Assembly (NCBI GenBank): GCA_021808445.1 | Contig: JAKBBP010000008.1 | Coordinates: 28,024 to 92,023, forward strand | Reading direction: 5' to 3' | Source: Pseudomonadota bacterium | Lineage (GTDB): Bacteria > Pseudomonadota > Gammaproteobacteria > Burkholderiales > Burkholderiaceae_C | DNA: 64,000 bases | Shown here: positions 7,605 through 16,162 of the stretch, piece after piece | Layout: each line of letters begins with the position of its first letter | How positions within the stretch are numbered: the stretch's first letter is position 1 | Notes under the pieces: generated by a model | Database searches by the model: none | What the model was told of the DNA's origin: nothing | Seen by the model: only the letters and a program-made list of their open reading frames with translations | Translations under genes and position numbers: made by a program

Positions 7605-8324
7605 TCAGCCCCCCGCCGCGACCGGAGCCGGCGCGACGCTGCGCGCCAGGCCTCCGTAGGCATCCAGCATGCGTTCGACCCAGGGGGCGATGGGGTCGGA
7701 CGGGTCCAGCAGCGCCACCGGGCTGCTCGTGCGCGCCCATTGGAACGCCCCGAACACGGCGTGGTCCGCATAGCTGGGCTGGGCGCCGGCGAGGTAGGGC
7801 TGCGCGGCGAGGGTGCTGCGCAGGGGCGCGAGCACCCGGCGCACGTTGTCCACAGCCTGCGTGCGCTGGGCGGCGAGCGCCTCGAAGCTCTGCCCGAAGG
7901 CCGCCTCGCGGCTGCTGCGGAAATACTCCTGGTCCTTGTCGTGCAGGATGGCCGGCAGATCCGGCACCACCACGCGGGCGATCGCCGGCTGCAGCGTTTC
8001 GGCGGCCCATTGATTCAGGAAGCGCGCCAGCGCGCGTCCGGCCCCCGGCCCGAACAGCGAAGGCCTGTCGGTGTAGCTGTCCTCCAGGTACTCGGCGATG
8101 GTCCAGCTGTCGTGGATCCAGCGTTCGCCGTCGACCAGCACCGGTACCTTGCCCTGGCCCGTCTCGGCGATGGCCTGCTTGTCGGTGAAGCGCCATGCGA
8201 CGGTCTGCACCGGCAAGCCCTTGTGGGCCAGCGCCAGGCGGGTGCGCCAGCAATAGGGACTGAAGCGGCGTTGCTCGTCGGCACCGGCCAGGTCGAAAAG
8301 TCGAAGCATGGAAGGGCTGTTCAT
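7605..8324 (-). CDS. Glutathione S-transferase family protein, LigE-like
   Basis: This 239-residue protein has an N-terminal thioredoxin-like domain opening with RFSPYCWRTRLALAHKGL (residues 19-36), then GKVPVLVDGERWIHDSWTIAEYLE, and a long all-helical C-terminal domain. The SPYCWRTR pattern is shared with the beta-etherase LigE branch of bacterial GSTs. The substrate is unknown. The ATG at 8324 overlaps the TetR stop by one base (TGATG), with GGAG ten bases upstream; Met6 is a weaker alternative. Co-transcription with TetR and the dehalogenase suggests a detoxification role. Confidence 0.8.
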   Translation of the reverse strand: MNSPSMLRLFDLAGADEQRRFSPYCWRTRLALAHKGLPVQTVAWRFTDKQAIAETGQGKVPVLVDGERWIHDSWTIAEYLEDSYTDRPSLFGPGAGRALARFLNQWAAETLQPAIARVVVPDLPAILHDKDQEYFRSSREAAFGQSFEALAAQRTQAVDNVRRVLAPLRSTLAAQPYLAGAQPSYADHAVFGAFQWARTSSPVALLDPSDPIAPWVERMLDAYGGLARSVAPAPVAAGG

Positions 8325-8947
8325 CAGGGGAGATCTCCAGGAAGCGCCGCCTTGCCCTGTGGGCAGGGCTCGAGCCTGCGCAGGGCGTGGGCGGCCAGGT
8401 TGTGCAGCCGCTGTGCTTCGCCGTACAGGCGGGCCGCGACGCGGATCGCGAACACGGCGCCCATCAGGGCCTGTGCCTCGGAGGCCACGTCCGTGCCCTC
8501 GGGCAGCGCTCCGGCGGCCACCGCGCAGGCCAGCCGGGAGGCGAAGAAGGACTCGACCTCGCCCAGGCGCGCACGCACCACCGCACGCGCGGCCTCGCCC
8601 ATGTCGGCGCCGTCCAGCGCGGTGTTGACCAGCAGGCAGCCGCGCTGTTCGGGGTCGGCCAGGGAGGCCGCCACCAATTGGTCGAAGAACTGACGGATCG
8701 CCCCCAGCGGCGCGGCTTCGGACGAGAGCTGTGCGATGCGCGCGGCCAGACCGCGCTGGGCGTAGCGCCCCAGCACCTGCACGAACAGTCCCTGCTTGTC
8801 GGTGTAGCGGTGGTACAGCGCGGCGCTGCCCAGTCCGGTGGCCTGCGCGAGCTCGCGCAGCGAGGTGCCGGCATAGCCTCGGCGCCAGAACACCTGCATC
8901 GCGCGTTCGAGCACGACATCGTCGCTGAGGCTTCGGCTTCGGGGCAT
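8324..8947 (-). CDS. TetR/AcrR-family transcriptional regulator
   Basis: The 207-residue protein has an N-terminal helix-turn-helix (about residues 10-55) with TSLRELAQATGLGSAALYHRYTDKQGLF, the TetR signature. The helical ligand-binding domain includes RGCLLVNTALDGADMG, common in the AcuR/NemR-like branch. It heads a three-gene minus-strand operon with GST and HAD genes and is divergent from the DsbA-family gene. The near-palindrome at 8988-9003 is the likely operator, which suggests autorepression. The inducer is unknown; reactive electrophiles would fit the neighbours. Confidence 0.9.
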   Translation of the reverse strand: MPRSRSLSDDVVLERAMQVFWRRGYAGTSLRELAQATGLGSAALYHRYTDKQGLFVQVLGRYAQRGLAARIAQLSSEAAPLGAIRQFFDQLVAASLADPEQRGCLLVNTALDGADMGEAARAVVRARLGEVESFFASRLACAVAAGALPEGTDVASEAQALMGAVFAIRVAARLYGEAQRLHNLAAHALRRLEPCPQGKAALPGDLP

Positions 8948-8987
8948 GGATGATCCGCTTGTGAGGCGCTGGAACTGCGAGTACTTT

Positions 8988-9003
8988 AATAGAACGTTCG
9001 TTT
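8988..9003. promoter_or_regulatory. Probable TetR operator in the divergent intergenic region
   Basis: AATAGAACGTTCGTTT has a perfect GAACGTTC core and partly symmetric A/T flanks (6 of 8 positions pair per half). It sits 40 bp upstream of the tetR start and about 60 bp upstream of the DsbA-family start, in an AT-richer patch, as expected for an operator controlling both directions. Confidence 0.55.
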
Positions 9004-9059
9004 CAATTCAATTCCGCCCCTGGCGCAGCGTCGCCGGCAGGCGGGGAGGCGCGCAAGAC

Positions 9060-9713
9060 ATGGACCGAGCTGAAGGGGCCCATCTGGTGTATTTCGCGGA
9101 TCCGATGTGTTCCTGGTGCTGGGGTTTTGCTCCGGTGATCCAGGCCATCGGCGAGCGCTTTGGCGAGGACCTGCCCATTCGTCTGGTCCTCGGCGGCCTG
9201 CGCCCGGGCAACGTCGAACCGATGGACGACCAGGCTCGCGCGGAAATGCGCGGGCACTGGAACCATGTGCAGGAGGCCAGCGGCCAGCCCTTCGACTGGA
9301 GCTTTTTCCAGCGCGAGGGTTTTGTCTACGACACCGAGCCGGCCAGTCGAGCCGTGGTGCTCATGCGCCGCCGCGGCATGGCCGAGGCCCTGGCCGGATT
9401 GCACCGCCTGCAGCGTGCCTTCTACGCCGAGGGACTCGACATCACCGATCGCGATCAGCTCGCCGAGCTGGCGGCCGAATTCGGCTTCGACCGGGAAGGC
9501 TTTCGCGCCGGGCTGGACGAGCCCGGCACCCTGCGCGAGACCCGGGCCGATTTCACGCTGGCCGCCCAATCGGGGGTGAGCGGCTTCCCCACCCTGATCG
9601 CAGGCGGCGGCACGCGCGACTACGCCCTGCTCACCCACGGTTTCCAGCCCGCTCAGCGCCTGCTTCCCGCGCTGGAGCGATGGCTGGCCGGGCGGGGCGG
9701 GCGGGCCGCATAG
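9060..9713 (+). CDS. DsbA-family (FrnE-like) thioredoxin-fold oxidoreductase
   Basis: From ATG 9060 the protein has 217 residues. The redox motif is CSWC in YFADPMCSWCWGFAP, near the N terminus with no signal peptide, so the protein is probably cytosolic. The helical insert and the C-terminal SGVSGFPTLIAGG cis-Pro segment fit the DsbA/FrnE branch (PF01323) linked to oxidative stress and isomerases. The longer frame from 8946 would read through the tetR operator, so I rejected it. It is transcribed divergently from the tetR-GST-HAD operon and may share its control. Confidence 0.85.
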   Translation: MDRAEGAHLVYFADPMCSWCWGFAPVIQAIGERFGEDLPIRLVLGGLRPGNVEPMDDQARAEMRGHWNHVQEASGQPFDWSFFQREGFVYDTEPASRAVVLMRRRGMAEALAGLHRLQRAFYAEGLDITDRDQLAELAAEFGFDREGFRAGLDEPGTLRETRADFTLAAQSGVSGFPTLIAGGGTRDYALLTHGFQPAQRLLPALERWLAGRGGRAA

Positions 9714-9720
9714 CGCAGGA

Positions 9721-9792
9721 CGGCCTGACGGACTGCATCCTCCGAGCCGCGAGCATGCTGGTGGGCCCTGCGGGGCTCGAACCCGCAACCAA
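9721..9792. repeat. 72-bp direct repeat, distal copy: duplicated tRNA-Ile 3' end (att-like)
   Basis: This block is identical over 72 bp to 10579-10650, 858 bp away. Bases 9759-9792 copy the last 34 nt of the tRNA-Ile gene (T-arm, acceptor strand, CCA), and 9721-9758 copy the 38 bp beyond the tRNA. Past 9792 similarity decays (about 9 of 12 matches to 9804), so only a tRNA fragment remains. Confidence 0.85.
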
Positions 9793-9927
9793 GGGATGAT
9801 GAGCGGAATTCAGGCAGGATTTCCGGGGAACTCCGGCTCGCCTTCGCCCGCCGCGGTCCGTAGAAGTCTGTCGTATCCGTCACGGTAGGCTCGGGTCAAT
9901 CCGAGTGGTCACGTCGAGTCCGCGCAG

Positions 9928-9956
9928 CTGATAGCTGATACGCGACGCGTTACAAT
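9928..9956 (+). promoter_or_regulatory. Putative higBA promoter
   Basis: A -35 element CTGATA (9928-9933), a 17-bp spacer and a -10 TACAAT (9951-9956) precede higB. The tandem heptamer GCTGATA-GCTGATA (9927-9940) overlaps the -35 and may be where the antitoxin binds. The expected transcription start falls at about 9963, the higB ATG itself, so the transcript may be leaderless. Confidence 0.5.
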
Positions 9957-9962
9957 CCGCCC

Positions 9963-10241
9963 ATGATCCGGTCGTTCCGTCATGCGGGTCTGGAGGCCTT
10001 CTACCGCACGGGCAGCAAAGCCGGCATCCAGCCCCACCATGCGCCCAGATTGCGGCTGCTGCTGACCGCCCTGGATGCTGCCAGGAGCGCGCAGGACATG
10101 GGCGCACCGGCGTGGCGTCTGCACCCGCTGTCCGGACGGCTGGCCGGACATTGGTCGGTGTGGGTGAACGGCAACTGGCGCTTGACGTTCCGCTTTGATG
10201 GCGCGGACGCCGAACTTGTCGACTACCAGGACTACCACTAG
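9963..10241 (+). CDS. higB: HigB/RelE-family toxin of a type II toxin-antitoxin system
   Basis: This 92-residue toxin has the HigB fold: MIRSFRHAGLEAFYRTGS at the N terminus, MGAPAWRLHPLSGRLAGHW in the middle, and the C-terminal WSVWVNGNWRLTFRF and VDYQDYH. HigB toxins cleave translated mRNA at the ribosome. The toxin precedes the antitoxin, the order typical of higBA, with 9 nt between them. No ribosome binding site is visible and the -10 lies just upstream. The pair is the only cargo between two copies of a duplicated tRNA end. Confidence 0.9.
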   Translation: MIRSFRHAGLEAFYRTGSKAGIQPHHAPRLRLLLTALDAARSAQDMGAPAWRLHPLSGRLAGHWSVWVNGNWRLTFRFDGADAELVDYQDYH

Positions 10242-10250
10242 GGGAAGAAG

Positions 10251-10532
10251 ATGAGCATGCACGACCCGGCGCACCCGGGCGAGGTTCTGCGCGAATGGCT
10301 GCCCGAGGGCATGACGGTGACGCAGGCAGCGCAAGAGTTGCACGTGGCGCGGGTGACCTTGTCCAAGGTGCTGAACGGGCAAGCCGGCATATCCGCCGTG
10401 ATGGCGCGGCGGCTTGCCGTCTGGCTGGGGACCTCGCCCGACATGTGGGTGAACATGCAGGCTCACTACGACCTGTGGCAAGCCAGCAAGGTGCGGCTTC
10501 CGAACATCAAGCCCCTGCGAAGGGCGGCCTGA
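10251..10532 (+). CDS. higA: HigA-family antitoxin with XRE helix-turn-helix
   Basis: This 93-residue protein has the HigA signature: HPGEVLREWLPEGMTVTQAAQELHV, then RVTLSKVLNGQAGISAVMARRLAVWLGTSPDMWVNMQ, a Cro/CI-type DNA-binding domain. HigA neutralises HigB and represses the operon. It starts 9 nt after higB behind GGGGAAGAAG; Met3 (10257) is a possible alternative start. Confidence 0.9.
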   Translation: MSMHDPAHPGEVLREWLPEGMTVTQAAQELHVARVTLSKVLNGQAGISAVMARRLAVWLGTSPDMWVNMQAHYDLWQASKVRLPNIKPLRRAA

Positions 10533-10578
10533 GCGCCCGGCGCCGCCGGCCGAGGCGGCCAGATCGGATCGTGGTGGG

Positions 10579-10692
<114 letters not shown>

Positions 10693-10780
10693 GCGGCCGA
10701 GCGGCGGATTCTACCGGGCGCCTCCAGGGGCTTCTCGGCACTCGCGCCCGGGCGCTTGCGAGGCCGCGGACAATGGCTCG

Positions 10781-11308
10781 ATGGGACGGTGCATGCGTGG
10801 CGTCACCCTGGTGGAGTGCCTGGTCGTGATGGCGCTGACGGCCATCTGCCTGGCCTTGGCCTTGCCCGCTTGGCGCGACGCCGTCCGGGCGCAGCGGGTG
10901 CGCGCCGCCAGCCTTGCCCTGGACGATGGATTGCGCCAGGCCCGGCTGCTTGCGCGGCAGCGCGGCGCAACCGTGCGGATCTGCCCGGGAGGCGAAGCCG
11001 CCGACTGCCTGGGGGCAGGGCGCTGGGAGCAGGGCTGGGCCCTGCGCGGCGAGGCGCCGCGGGGTGGGGGCCAGGCGCCGCTGCTGGGCGTGGGCCCCGC
11101 GCTGCGCGGTGTGCGCATCGAGGCGAGCGAGGTGCTGGAGCGGGGGGCCGGCTTCGACGCCGGCGGCTGGCCGCGCCGGCGCGGCGGCGCGCTGCTGATG
11201 GGGCGCTGGCGGGTGTGTCCGCCGGAAGGCGGCATGGGGCGCGAGCTGGTGCTGTCGGCAGCCGGGCGGCTGCGCGGCGCACGCATCGATTGCACGCCGG
11301 CTCCCTGA
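10781..11308 (+). CDS. GspH/FimT-family pseudopilin
   Basis: This 175-residue protein has a short positive leader ending in Gly and a prepilin N terminus, MRG-VTLVECLVVMAL, with cleavage expected before Val and the conserved Glu at +5. One hydrophobic helix is followed by a globular domain with cysteines at ICPGG, DCLG, VCPP and DCTP. FimT/GspH minor pilins prime type IV pilus or type II secretion fibres. The ATG at 10793 would give the more usual short leader. It lies far from the pilBCD genes at 58.7-62.5 kb, whose PilD peptidase would process it. Confidence 0.72.
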   Translation: MGRCMRGVTLVECLVVMALTAICLALALPAWRDAVRAQRVRAASLALDDGLRQARLLARQRGATVRICPGGEAADCLGAGRWEQGWALRGEAPRGGGQAPLLGVGPALRGVRIEASEVLERGAGFDAGGWPRRRGGALLMGRWRVCPPEGGMGRELVLSAAGRLRGARIDCTPAP

Positions 11309-11366
11309 GCCACGCCAGGCTCGCCGCGTCGCGCCGCGGGGGCCGCGCGGCCCGGACGTCCGCGCC

Positions 11367-12395
11367 TCAGCGCTGGCTGAGCGCGTTGCCCACCAGCTTG
11401 GCGGTGATGTCGACGATGCGGATCATGCGTTCGTAGGCCATGCGGGTCGGGCCGATCACGCCCAGGGTGCCGACCACCCGGCCGTCCACCTCGTAGGGCG
11501 AGGTGATCACCGACAGCTCCTCGTAAGGCACCACCTCGCTGTCGCCGCCGATGTAGATGCGCACGCCCTCGGAGCGCTGCGAACTCTCCAGCAGGCGCAG
11601 CAGCAGGGACTTCTGCTCGAACAGGTCGAACAGGCGCCGCAGGCTGGCCAGGTCGCCGGCGAGGTCGTCCACCTCCAGCAATTGCTTCTGGCCGGAGATC
11701 ACCACCTGCTCCTCGCGTTCGGCCGCGGCCTGGCCGGCGGCGGCCACCGCCGCCTGCATGAGCGCGACGATTTCCCCGCGGATGTTCTCCACCTCGCCGC
11801 GAAGCCGGGCCGACATCTGCTCGAAGTCCAGCCCGCTGCAATGGGCGTTGAGGTAGTTCGCCGCCTCGGTCAGCTGCGCCTGGGTGTAGGGGTGGCCAGA
11901 GACGATGATGCGGTTCTGCACGTCGCCGCTGGCGTCGACCAGGATGACCAGGATGCGCTGTTCGGACAGACGCAGGAACTCGATGTGCCGGAAGGCCGCA
12001 TCGCGCCTCGGGCTCATCACCACGCCAACGAAATGGGAAAGGTCCGACAGCAGGCGCGCCGCGTTGACGATGACCTTCTGCGGCTCCACGCTGGTCAGCT
12101 CGGAGCGGAAGCGCTGCTCGAGTTCCTGGCTTTCGCCGTCGCCGCGGGCCGTGAGCATGGTGTCGACGAACACCCGGTAGCCGCGCGGCGTGGGGATACG
12201 GCCGGCCGAGGTGTGGGGGCTGGCGATCAGGCCCAGTTCCTCGAGGTCCGCCATCGCGTTGCGGATGGTCGCCGCCGAGAGCTCCAGGCCCGAGGCACGG
12301 GATAGGGTGCGCGAGCCCACGGGCTGCCCATCGGCGATGTAGCGCTCGATCAGGGCTTTCAGCAGAACTCGGGCTCGGTCGTCCATGGAGCGCAT
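11367..12395 (-). CDS. hrcA: Heat-inducible transcription repressor HrcA
   Basis: The 342-residue protein begins with a winged helix ([26 protein letters not shown], then [19 protein letters not shown]) and the conserved [20 protein letters not shown]. The GAF-like effector part and the C-terminal [14 protein letters not shown] follow. HrcA represses groE and dnaK operons at CIRCE elements; none is visible in this window. ATG 12395 (MRSMDDR) has a weak GGGA site; ATG 12386 is the alternative. Frame extension to 12515 would cross the divergent nadK promoter region. Confidence 0.95.
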   Translation of the reverse strand: MRSMDDRARVLLKALIERYIADGQPVGSRTLSRASGLELSAATIRNAMADLEELGLIASPHTSAGRIPTPRGYRVFVDTMLTARGDGESQELEQRFRSELTSVEPQKVIVNAARLLSDLSHFVGVVMSPRRDAAFRHIEFLRLSEQRILVILVDASGDVQNRIIVSGHPYTQAQLTEAANYLNAHCSGLDFEQMSARLRGEVENIRGEIVALMQAAVAAAGQAAAEREEQVVISGQKQLLEVDDLAGDLASLRRLFDLFEQKSLLLRLLESSQRSEGVRIYIGGDSEVVPYEELSVITSPYEVDGRVVGTLGVIGPTRMAYERMIRIVDITAKLVGNALSQR

Positions 12396-12529
12396 TTTAA
12401 ATTCCCAAGTCCCGGCATGGGGGCGCCCTGGGGCGCAGGGCCATCTGCCTGTGCTGTAATGCCACAAGGCAGGTTCCCGGCCTGCCGGCCAGCGTGCCCC
12501 GTTGCGCGCGTTCATCCGCCCTTCCGCTC

Positions 12530-13426
12530 ATGTCCGCACCCGTATTCCAGCACGCCATCCTGATCGGCAAGCCCGAGGCAGCCGGAGCCGGTCGCACGCT
12601 GGAGGACATCGCCTCGTGGCTGGCGCACGGCGGGGTCGAGCCGCTGATCGAGCGGGAAACCGCGCAGCGCTGTGAGCTTCCTGGCTACCGCGCGGTGGAT
12701 TTGCGTGCCATCGGGCGCGACGAGGCGCGCAGCCTGGTGGGCATCGTGGTCGGCGGCGATGGCACCATGCTGGGCGCGGCGCGCCAGCTGGCCCCGTCCG
12801 GGGTTCCCCTGATGGGCATCAATGCCGGGCGCCTGGGCTTCATCACCGACATCGTCGAGGCCCGCTGGCGCGAGGCCCTCGGCGCCATGCTGCAGGGCCA
12901 TTTCGAGCGTGAGCAGCGTGCGGTGCTGAGCGGGCGCGTGCAGCGCGATGGCGAGACGATTTTCAACGGCATCGCCATCAACGACATCGTGGTCAACCGA
13001 AGCGGTGCGACCGGGCTGGTCGAGTTGCGCGTGGACGTCGACGGCTGCGCCATGTACGCCCAGCGCGCCGATGGGCTGATCGTGGCCACGCCCACCGGTT
13101 CCACCGCCTATGCCATGTCTGCGGGCGGTCCGATCCTGCACCCCAGCCTGCCCGGGCTGGTCCTGGTGCCGATCGCGGCGCACACGCTGTCGAATCGCCC
13201 CATCGTGCTGCCCGACCATGTGCGCATCGACATCGAAGTGGCCTCGCGCAGCGACGTGGTGCTGAACTTCGACATGCAGCATTTCGCCGACCTGCTGGGC
13301 GGAGACCGCATCCACCTGCAGATCGCGCCCTACCGCGCGGTGTTCCTGCATCCGCCGGGCTGGAATTATTTCTCGACCCTGCGCAAGAAGCTGCGCTGGC
13401 ACGAGATCCTGGGCGTCGACGACTGA
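12530..13426 (+). CDS. nadK: NAD kinase
   Basis: From ATG 12530 the protein has 298 residues. It phosphorylates NAD+ to NADP+. The motif GGDGTMLGAAR (about residues 77-87) binds ATP, NAGRLGFITD follows, and ADGLIVATPTGSTAYAMSAGGPI and HTLSNRPIVLP are the conserved nucleotide-binding segments. It is divergent from hrcA, with about 130 bp between starts, and is followed 35 nt later by recN, an order common in proteobacteria. Confidence 0.95.
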   Translation: MSAPVFQHAILIGKPEAAGAGRTLEDIASWLAHGGVEPLIERETAQRCELPGYRAVDLRAIGRDEARSLVGIVVGGDGTMLGAARQLAPSGVPLMGINAGRLGFITDIVEARWREALGAMLQGHFEREQRAVLSGRVQRDGETIFNGIAINDIVVNRSGATGLVELRVDVDGCAMYAQRADGLIVATPTGSTAYAMSAGGPILHPSLPGLVLVPIAAHTLSNRPIVLPDHVRIDIEVASRSDVVLNFDMQHFADLLGGDRIHLQIAPYRAVFLHPPGWNYFSTLRKKLRWHEILGVDD

Positions 13427-13461
13427 AGGCCCGGCACCGAGGAATTCCAGGGATCCCGAGC

Positions 13462-15174
13462 ATGCTGCGTCGTCTGCACATTCGCCAATTCGTGCTGGTG
13501 GACGAACTCGAACTCGAGTTCGGCCCCGGCTTCACGGCGCTGACCGGCGAGACCGGCGCCGGAAAGTCCATCCTGATCGATGCGCTCAAGCTGGCGCTGG
13601 GCGAGCGTGGCGATGCCTCCGCGCTGCTGCCGGGGGCGCCGCGCGCGGAGATTTCCGCGGAGTTCGACACTCCGCCCCAACTCGCCGGCTGGCTGGACGA
13701 GCAGGGTTTCGAGCCTGGCGATACCGTGCTGCTGCGCCGGGTCATCGACGCCCAGGGGCGCTCGAGGGGTTTTCTCAACGGAAGTCCGGCGACCCTGGCA
13801 CAGCTGCGCGAGGCGGGGGACGCGCTGGTGGACATCCACGGCCAGCACGCCTGGCAGAGCCTGGCGCGCAGCGACTCGGCGCGGGAGTTGCTCGATGCCT
13901 ATGCCGGTGCCGCGGATGAGCGCGAGGCCTGCGCGCAGGCCTGGCGCGTGTGGCGTGACGCCGAGCAGCTCTGGCAGGCGGCACGCCAGGATGCCGGACA
14001 GATGCTGCGCGAGCGCGAGGACCTGCAGCGCGAGCTGGCCGAACTCGAGCGCCTGGCCCCGCAGCCCGAGGAGTGGGAGCCCCTGAACGCCGAGCACCGG
14101 CGGCTCGCGCACGCGGCCGAGCTCATCGAACAGCTGCAGGGGGCCTGCGCATGGCTGGACGACGAGGAAGGCGGCGCCCTGCGCCTGCTGGCGCGGGCCC
14201 AGCAGGCGCTGCAGCCGGCAGCGGCCATCGACCCCGGGCTGCAGCCGGCGCTGGAGCAGCTCGATCAATTGCAGACCCTGGGCGCCGAGCTGGGTCACGA
14301 GCTGGCTGCGCGCCTGCGCCAGGCGGATGTCGATCCCCGGCGCCTGGCCGAGGTGGACGCCAGGCTGTCCGCGTGGCTGGGCCAGGCGCGGCGCCAGCGC
14401 GTGCCGCCCGAGCAGCTGCCCGCGCATTGGCAGCGCCTGCGCGCCCGCCTGCAGCAGCTCGAGCAGGGGGCCGACCTGGACGCGCTCGCTGCGCGCGAGC
14501 GCGAGGCCCACGCGCGCCTGCGGGAAGCCGCGGCGCGCCTGAGCCAGCGCCGCGCCTCGGCCGGACCGCGCCTGGCGCAGGGCGTGCGCGCGCTCATGCA
14601 GGAGCTGGGCATGCGTGGTGGGGATTTCTCGGTGGCACTGCACGAGCTCGCGCAGATCCAGTCCGCCGGCGCGGAATCCGTGGAACTGCTGGTGTCCGGA
14701 CATGCGGGAGCCGAGCTGCGCCCGTTGGCGCGCGTGGCGTCGGGCGGCGAGCTCTCGCGCATTGCGCTGGCGCTGGCCGCGACCACGGCGGCGCAGCAGC
14801 CGGTGGGCACGCTCCTGTTCGACGAGGTGGATTCCGGCATCGGCGGCGCGGTGGCGCACACGGTGGGTCGCCTGCTGGGCGCCCTGGGGGCCGATCGCCA
14901 GGTGCTGGCGGTGACCCATCTGGCGCAGGTGGCGGCCGCGGCGGCGCGCCACCTGCAGGTGGACAAGACCAGTCGCGACGGGCGCACCTTCAGCAGCGTG
15001 CGCGTGCTGGACCCCTCCGGTCGGGTGCTGGAGATCGCGCGCATGCTCGGCGGAGACGCCTCCTCCGAGGTGGCCCTGGCGCATGCCCGGGAAATGCTGC
15101 AGGGGGCCGTGCAGACTTCGGAGCCGCGCGCGCGGCGCGCACGCGCGGCGCAGGGCCGCGCGAAGGCCGGCTGA
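13462..15174 (+). CDS. recN: DNA repair protein RecN
   Basis: This 570-residue SMC-like ATPase acts in double-strand break repair. The Walker A motif GETGAGKS is at about residues 29-36, long coiled-coil-forming Glu/Gln/Arg-rich arms fill the middle (about 160-380), and the C-terminal head carries VASGGELSRIALAL and the Walker B LLFDEVDSGIGG, followed by VTHLAQVAA. It lies between nadK and rapZ, same strand. Confidence 0.95.
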   Translation: MLRRLHIRQFVLVDELELEFGPGFTALTGETGAGKSILIDALKLALGERGDASALLPGAPRAEISAEFDTPPQLAGWLDEQGFEPGDTVLLRRVIDAQGRSRGFLNGSPATLAQLREAGDALVDIHGQHAWQSLARSDSARELLDAYAGAADEREACAQAWRVWRDAEQLWQAARQDAGQMLREREDLQRELAELERLAPQPEEWEPLNAEHRRLAHAAELIEQLQGACAWLDDEEGGALRLLARAQQALQPAAAIDPGLQPALEQLDQLQTLGAELGHELAARLRQADVDPRRLAEVDARLSAWLGQARRQRVPPEQLPAHWQRLRARLQQLEQGADLDALAAREREAHARLREAAARLSQRRASAGPRLAQGVRALMQELGMRGGDFSVALHELAQIQSAGAESVELLVSGHAGAELRPLARVASGGELSRIALALAATTAAQQPVGTLLFDEVDSGIGGAVAHTVGRLLGALGADRQVLAVTHLAQVAAAAARHLQVDKTSRDGRTFSSVRVLDPSGRVLEIARMLGGDASSEVALAHAREMLQGAVQTSEPRARRARAAQGRAKAG

Positions 15175-15187
15175 GCGGGAGGCGACC

Positions 15188-16144
15188 ATGGGCATGCAGG
15201 CGCAGGAATCGAGCGGCTCGGCGCAGCGCGAGGCGCGGGCCTTGCGCGTGGTGCTGTTGTCCGGGGTGTCGGGTTCGGGCAAGACCATCGCGTTGAACTC
15301 GCTGGAGGATGCCGGCTTTTACTGCGTGGACAACCTTCCCCCGCAGCTGGTCGATCAGCTGCTGGAGGTGGCGCAGCAGGCCGGCTATCGGCGCCTGGCC
15401 ATCGCCATGGACGCCCGCGCGCCGGAAGGCCTGGGCCTGCTGCCCGAGCTGGTGCGGCGCCTGCGCGCGCAGTGCGACCTGCATTTCATCTACCTGGACT
15501 GCAGCACCGACACCCTGGTGCAGCGCTTTTCCGAGACCCGGCGCGCGCATCCGCTGACGGCCCGCCGGGGCGAGCAGGCGCGCGGCAGCGCGGGCCTGCC
15601 GGCGCCGGCCTCGGCGCCGGCGCTGGTCGAAGCCATCGAGCTGGAGCGAGAGCTGCTCGCGCCGGTGGCCGGCCTGGGACTGCATATCGACACCAGTGGG
15701 CTGCGCCCCGCGCAGCTGCGAGCCTGGGTGCGCCAGGCGGTCCAGCTGGAGGCCTCGCGCCTGACCTTGTTGTTCGAATCCTTCGCCTTCAAGCATGGCG
15801 TGGCGCTGGACGCGGATTTCGTGTTCGACGTGCGCATGCTGCCCAATCCGCACTACGACCCGCAGTTGCGCCCCCTGAACGGACGCGACGCGCCGGTGGC
15901 CGAATTCCTGCGCGCGCAGCCTCCGGTGTTGCGCATGCTTTCCGACCTGCGGGCCTTTCTCGAGCAATGGCTGCCTGCCATGGCCGAGGACCAGCGCAGC
16001 TACGTGGTGGTGGCCATCGGCTGCACCGGTGGCCAGCACAGGTCGGTGTTCCTGGCCGAGGAACTGGGCCGCTACTTCGGGCAGCAGCATCGGGTGCTGG
16101 TGCGCCACCGCGAGCTCGACGCGGTCGGCGGGCCGAGCCCCTGA
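15188..16144 (+). CDS. rapZ: RNase adapter protein RapZ (YvcJ-type nucleotide-binding protein)
   Basis: From ATG 15188 the protein has 318 residues. The Walker A GVSGSGKT lies at about residues 26-33, followed by DAGFYCVDNLPPQL, FIYLDCSTDTLVQRFSETRR, FESFAFKHG, NPHYDPQLRPLNGRD and the C-terminal GCTGGQHRSV signature. RapZ controls glmZ/glmY RNA processing in enterics; the nucleotide-binding core is conserved more widely. An Ala/Gly/Pro-rich insert (about residues 128-142) lengthens it compared with the usual 284-residue protein. Confidence 0.93.
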   Translation: MGMQAQESSGSAQREARALRVVLLSGVSGSGKTIALNSLEDAGFYCVDNLPPQLVDQLLEVAQQAGYRRLAIAMDARAPEGLGLLPELVRRLRAQCDLHFIYLDCSTDTLVQRFSETRRAHPLTARRGEQARGSAGLPAPASAPALVEAIELERELLAPVAGLGLHIDTSGLRPAQLRAWVRQAVQLEASRLTLLFESFAFKHGVALDADFVFDVRMLPNPHYDPQLRPLNGRDAPVAEFLRAQPPVLRMLSDLRAFLEQWLPAMAEDQRSYVVVAIGCTGGQHRSVFLAEELGRYFGQQHRVLVRHRELDAVGGPSP

Positions 16145-16162
16145 GGTTTCCGGGCAGGCGCC

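Noticed and set aside
8946..9059. N-terminal extension of the DsbA-family protein to 8946
   Set aside because: It would translate the tetR operator region and has no supporting ribosome binding site. ATG 9060 starts just before the conserved fold.
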